The position numbers and the translations under genes were made by a program. From NCBI GenBank assembly GCA_012729875.1, contig JAAYCC010000026.1:1-17026 (forward strand): DNA of 17,026 nucleotides. Direction: 5' to 3'. Of this stretch, positions 14,383 through 17,026 are shown piece after piece. Within the stretch, counting starts at the first letter, position 1. Each line of letters opens with the position of its first letter. Source of the stretch: Clostridiales bacterium. GTDB taxonomy: Bacteria; Bacillota; Clostridia; Oscillospirales; Oscillospiraceae. Under the pieces are notes generated by a model. That model saw only the letters and a program-made list of their open reading frames with translations. It did no database searches and was not told where the DNA came from.

Positions 14383-14460
14383 ATTCTCACGAGGAGAATA
14401 ATAGAGGATAAAACGCTCGGCTGAGATACTGCAAAACCAACGCTTACACCAGAACACAGA

Positions 14461-14489
14461 AATGCTGCCCCGTAGAGGGCAGCATTTTT
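14461..14489 (+). terminator. Intrinsic terminator of the C39-like peptidase gene
   Basis: A perfect 10-bp stem, AATGCTGCCC (14461-14470) and GGGCAGCATT (14477-14486), with a 6-base loop, runs into TTTTT on the plus strand. It sits 79 bases after the stop and 49 bases before the end of the convergent hydF gene. The minus strand has only TTT after the stem, so it may also stop hydF transcripts, less well. Confidence 0.88.
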
Positions 14490-14537
14490 GTTCGCCTGTT
14501 TTACTCTGCTCCGAACTCGTCTTTTTGTAAAGTCCAA

Positions 14538-15779
14538 TCATTCCGGCCCGGTCTCCTCCAGCGCCTCGCTCGCCGACGGGAAGGGCCTAAGCGCTCTCGG
14601 CAAAATCCCCATCGCATAGGCGATAAGCATACCGTAATTTGTGATACAGACACCCTGTTCCCCTGCTTTTCCCACACGGTACTGCATCTCCCGTCGGTTG
14701 AACATACAGCCGCCGCAATGCACTATAACAGCGTATTCGGAGAGATCTTTAGGGAAATAAGCGCCTGATGCCCATTCGAATTGAATATCACCGCCCGCAA
14801 TCTGACGAATCCAGCGCGGTATTTTCACCTTTCCGATGTCGTCCTCCTGACTGTGGTGAGTACAGCCCTCGACTATGAGGACCTTTTCGCCGGGAGCAAG
14901 GCGCTCTATTCGCTTTATGCCCCTAACCATCTCGGCAAGGTCGGCCTTTTGCCTGGCAAAAAGAATGGAAAACGAGGTCATCGGAATCTCCGGCGGCGTG
15001 TCCTCCGAAACCTTCATAAAGGCCTGTGAGTCAGTTATGACCAGAGCGGGAGGCGCATCAAGGCGTTCAAGCGTTTGTTTAAGTCCATTTTCCTTTGTTA
15101 CCACCGCTGCAGCGTCCCTGTCTATTATCTCCCTGATCGTCTGCTGCTGGGGAAGAATCAGCCGGCCCTTGGGCGCCGACTTGTCAATAGGCGTCACGAG
15201 TACGGCAAGCTCCCCGGGTCCTATCAAGCCGCAGAGCAGATCCGGCTCTCTGTCCTCATAATTCGAATTCTGTATGATCTGCTTTTTCAATTCATCAACG
15301 CCCCGGCCTGTCACGGCACTCACGCATACAAGGGGAAAACTAAGCGCTTCTCCAACTTCCTTGACGCTCTCCGGCAAAGCACCGCCGTCGCATTTGTTGA
15401 TAGCGCAAACACATGGTATCTCACGCCTTTCAAGCTCCCCGGCAAAATCGCTTTCAACAGCGTCAAACCCTTTTTCAGCATCTACGACCAGAAGTGCAAG
15501 GTCGCATTTTCTCAGCACCTCATAGGTCCTCTCTAATCGAAGCTTTCCGAGGTCTCCCGTATCGTCAAGCCCCGCCGTGTCGATAAATACTACAGGCCCC
15601 AAAGGCAGAAGCTCCATCGCCTTGTACACAGGGTCGGTAGTTGTGCCCGCAACAGAGGAGGTCACAGCTATATTCTGACCTGTTAAAGCGTTAATCAGAG
15701 ATGATTTCCCAGCATTTCTCCTGCCGAAAAGCCCTATGGCAAATCTGCCTGACATAGGAGTATTATTCATGTTTTCCAT
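14538..15779 (-). CDS. hydF: [FeFe]-hydrogenase maturation GTPase HydF
   Basis: 413-residue scaffold protein on which the 2Fe subcluster of the [FeFe]-hydrogenase H-cluster is assembled and from which it is delivered. The GTPase domain has P-loop GRRNAGKSS (19-27), GTTTDP (45-50), DTAG (67-70), NKCD (128-131) and SAVTGRG (154-160). A dimerisation region follows, then the C-terminal cluster-binding domain with the HydF signature: C306-T-H308, then H354-C355-G-G-C358. All ligands are present, so the protein should be functional. ATG 15779 has AAGGAG 8 bases upstream and lies 17 bases inside the 3' end of hydE, so translation is coupled. Last gene of the hydG-hydE-hydF run. The hydrogenase itself is outside the window. 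Confidence 0.97.
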   Translation of the reverse strand: MENMNNTPMSGRFAIGLFGRRNAGKSSLINALTGQNIAVTSSVAGTTTDPVYKAMELLPLGPVVFIDTAGLDDTGDLGKLRLERTYEVLRKCDLALLVVDAEKGFDAVESDFAGELERREIPCVCAINKCDGGALPESVKEVGEALSFPLVCVSAVTGRGVDELKKQIIQNSNYEDREPDLLCGLIGPGELAVLVTPIDKSAPKGRLILPQQQTIREIIDRDAAAVVTKENGLKQTLERLDAPPALVITDSQAFMKVSEDTPPEIPMTSFSILFARQKADLAEMVRGIKRIERLAPGEKVLIVEGCTHHSQEDDIGKVKIPRWIRQIAGGDIQFEWASGAYFPKDLSEYAVIVHCGGCMFNRREMQYRVGKAGEQGVCITNYGMLIAYAMGILPRALRPFPSASEALEETGPE

Positions 15780-16902
15780 AGTCGTTGCTCCTTTTTTGTT
15801 CCGCCCCGGAAAATGCAGGCGTATCTGCCATCTCCGCTCTATCTGTAAAATCCGCGTGATCTCCTCTGGAGAGATCCGGTTTAAGTCCCAGCTCCTCTAT
15901 CTGCCGTCTCAGATCAGAAAGCCCCTCGGCCGCCTCGCCCCCGGTACAGAGTTTGTTGTCATACAGTGAGTAGTCTCTCCGGCGGTCACGCGGTGTCAGG
16001 CACGGCATGACAACATTGGCCCCCGCTGAAAGTCCTTTTGCACGGCCTCTCTTGTCCGCTGTGGCAAGCGCTGTTGTGGCGGGCATTAAAACCTTGGGCA
16101 GCAGGCATCTGGTAAGAGACAGAAGAATCAGAGTCATCTTGGACGGAGGGGAACTGAATCCGGCGAATCTCGTATCACTGTGCGGAATAAAAGGTCCTAT
16201 ACCCGCCATATGGGGCTGAAGCCCGCGGAGAAAAATCATATCCTCCGCCAGCGTTTCACAGGTCTGGTAAGGGGAACCCACCATAAAGCCCGCCCCGACC
16301 TGATATCCGATCTCTTTGAGCTTATACAGGCAGAGCTTGCGCTTTTTCAGAGTCTGCCCCGGGGGGTGCAGGCTCGAATAGTGTGCTTCATCGGCAGTTT
16401 CATGCCGCAAAAGGTATCGGTCGGCCCCGGCGTCAAAAAACATCCTGTATGAATCATAGCTCCGCTCCCCTATTGAGAGCGTGACCGCGCAGTCCGGGAA
16501 AAGCTCTTTAATCCCGGAGACAATCCGGCATGCGGCGTCATCCGTGTAATATCCGTCCTCCCCGCTTTGCAGCACAAAGCTCCGGAAACCGAGAGCATAT
16601 CCTTTTCGGCAGCAGTCGAGGATTTGCTCCTCTGAAAGTCTGTATCTTACAGCATTTACATTGCTTCTGCCTATTCCGCAGTAATAGCAGTCGTTCTTGC
16701 AGAAGCTTGAAAACTCTATAAGTCCGCGAAAGAAGACCCTGCCCCCGTAGTTTTCTCGGTTTAGCTCCACTGCAAAAGCGAAAAGCTCCGAAAGCTCATC
16801 CTCCGGGGCCTCCTCAAACAGGTAGCGTATCAAGTCTGAAAGCTCGTGTTTCCCCGCCGTATTCAGAAACGAGGGCAGCAGTCGGACCTGGCATATTCCC
16901 AT
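15763..16902 (-). CDS. hydE: [FeFe]-hydrogenase maturation radical SAM protein HydE
   Basis: Radical S-adenosylmethionine enzyme of 379 residues needed to build the H-cluster. The SAM/[4Fe-4S] motif CKNDCYYC gives C68, C72 and C75, followed by GIGRSNVNAVRYRLS as in HydE. LQSGEDGYYTDD (114-125), GAGFMVGSPYQT (206-217) and IGPFIPHSDTRF (238-249) are also HydE-typical. The start at 16902 has a GGGGCGG ribosome binding site 5 bases upstream and lies 11 bases after the hydG stop. The last roughly 35 residues are a low-complexity hydrophilic tail (DHADFTDRAEMADTPAFSGA and on), somewhat beyond the usual end; its coding region overlaps the hydF ribosome binding site and start. BioB-like alternatives are unlikely given hydF and hydG next to it. 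Confidence 0.95.
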   Translation of the reverse strand: MGICQVRLLPSFLNTAGKHELSDLIRYLFEEAPEDELSELFAFAVELNRENYGGRVFFRGLIEFSSFCKNDCYYCGIGRSNVNAVRYRLSEEQILDCCRKGYALGFRSFVLQSGEDGYYTDDAACRIVSGIKELFPDCAVTLSIGERSYDSYRMFFDAGADRYLLRHETADEAHYSSLHPPGQTLKKRKLCLYKLKEIGYQVGAGFMVGSPYQTCETLAEDMIFLRGLQPHMAGIGPFIPHSDTRFAGFSSPPSKMTLILLSLTRCLLPKVLMPATTALATADKRGRAKGLSAGANVVMPCLTPRDRRRDYSLYDNKLCTGGEAAEGLSDLRRQIEELGLKPDLSRGDHADFTDRAEMADTPAFSGAEQKRSNDYGKHE

Positions 16903-16913
16903 ATATACCGCCC

Positions 16914-17026
16914 CTAAAGCCGCAGATCGCGCTCGCCGTTTTCTATTCTCTCAAGGTTCGCCAGTATCGCTGAATACACAGGCTCTCCTTTGAACTTCTC
17001 GATATGCTCGCTGATCACACGCTCGC
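16914..17026 (-). CDS. hydG: 3' end of hydG, [FeFe]-hydrogenase maturation radical SAM tyrosine lyase (partial)
   Basis: Only the last 37 codons are in the window, on the minus strand, ending at TAG (16916-16914). They read ERVISEHIEKFKGEPVYSAI, then LANLERIENGERDLRL. The ending I.NGERDL.. matches the C-terminus of HydG proteins as I recall it, and the gene lies 11 bases before hydE, the position expected for hydG. HydG splits tyrosine to make the CO and cyanide ligands of the H-cluster. The SAM motif is outside the window, so the call rests on this short tail and on context. Confidence 0.75.
   Translation of the reverse strand, partial: ERVISEHIEKFKGEPVYSAILANLERIENGERDLRL

Noticed and set aside
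1..17026. CRISPR arrays, insertion sequences, tRNA or rRNA genes, prophage
   Set aside because: No regularly spaced repeats, transposase or integrase motifs, or RNA gene signatures were seen.

Overview
The window looks like chromosome of a strictly anaerobic, fermentative, probably motile clostridial Firmicute (Oscillospiraceae/Clostridia-like). This rests on [FeFe]-hydrogenase maturation genes, a 2-hydroxyacyl-CoA dehydratase operon, a chemotaxis receptor, strong AGGAGG-type ribosome binding sites and a VanG-type glycopeptide-resistance cluster. The species cannot be fixed from the sequence alone. No tRNA, rRNA, CRISPR array, transposase or integrase was seen.

Layout. (1) 1-1653: 3' part of a methyl-accepting chemotaxis protein (+), then a hairpin at 1697-1744 facing a convergent small cupin gene (2302-1844, -). 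(2) 7737-2400, all minus strand: a complete van-type operon in the order vanR, vanS, a left-handed beta-helix acyltransferase, vanG-like D-Ala-D-Ser ligase, vanXY-like D,D-peptidase, vanT-like serine/alanine racemase. The last four genes overlap or nearly touch and should be translated as a unit. (3) 7738-8085: an AT-rich vanR promoter region followed by a strongly folded non-coding stretch. (4) 11968-8086, minus strand: a Cat2/4-hydroxybutyrate-type CoA-transferase and two subunits of an oxygen-sensitive (R)-2-hydroxyacyl-CoA dehydratase. A divergent LysR regulator lies at 12298-13221 (+). (5) 13343-14489: a transcription unit with its own near-consensus promoter and terminator, coding for a membrane-anchored C39-like cysteine peptidase. 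(6) 17026-14538, minus strand: 3' end of hydG, then hydE and hydF.

How the parts work together. VanRS should sense a glycopeptide or wall damage and switch on synthesis of D-Ala-D-Ser peptidoglycan ends: the racemase makes D-Ser, VanG joins it to D-Ala, and VanXY removes normal D-Ala-D-Ala termini. Two features set this operon apart from enterococcal vanG. The racemase has no membrane domain, and a hexapeptide acyltransferase is inserted as the first effector gene. Between vanS and the effector genes I find a candidate VanR operator (three GTAAGA repeats spaced 11 and 22 bp), a -10 box, and then a very strong intrinsic terminator before the first effector gene. This suggests either two separately regulated units or an attenuated leader.

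The dehydratase operon fits fermentation of a 2-hydroxy acid: CoA activation followed by radical dehydration to an enoyl-CoA. It is probably under LysR control through ATACCT repeats in the 329-bp divergent region. The ATP-dependent activator (HgdC/LcdC type) that such dehydratases need is not in the window.
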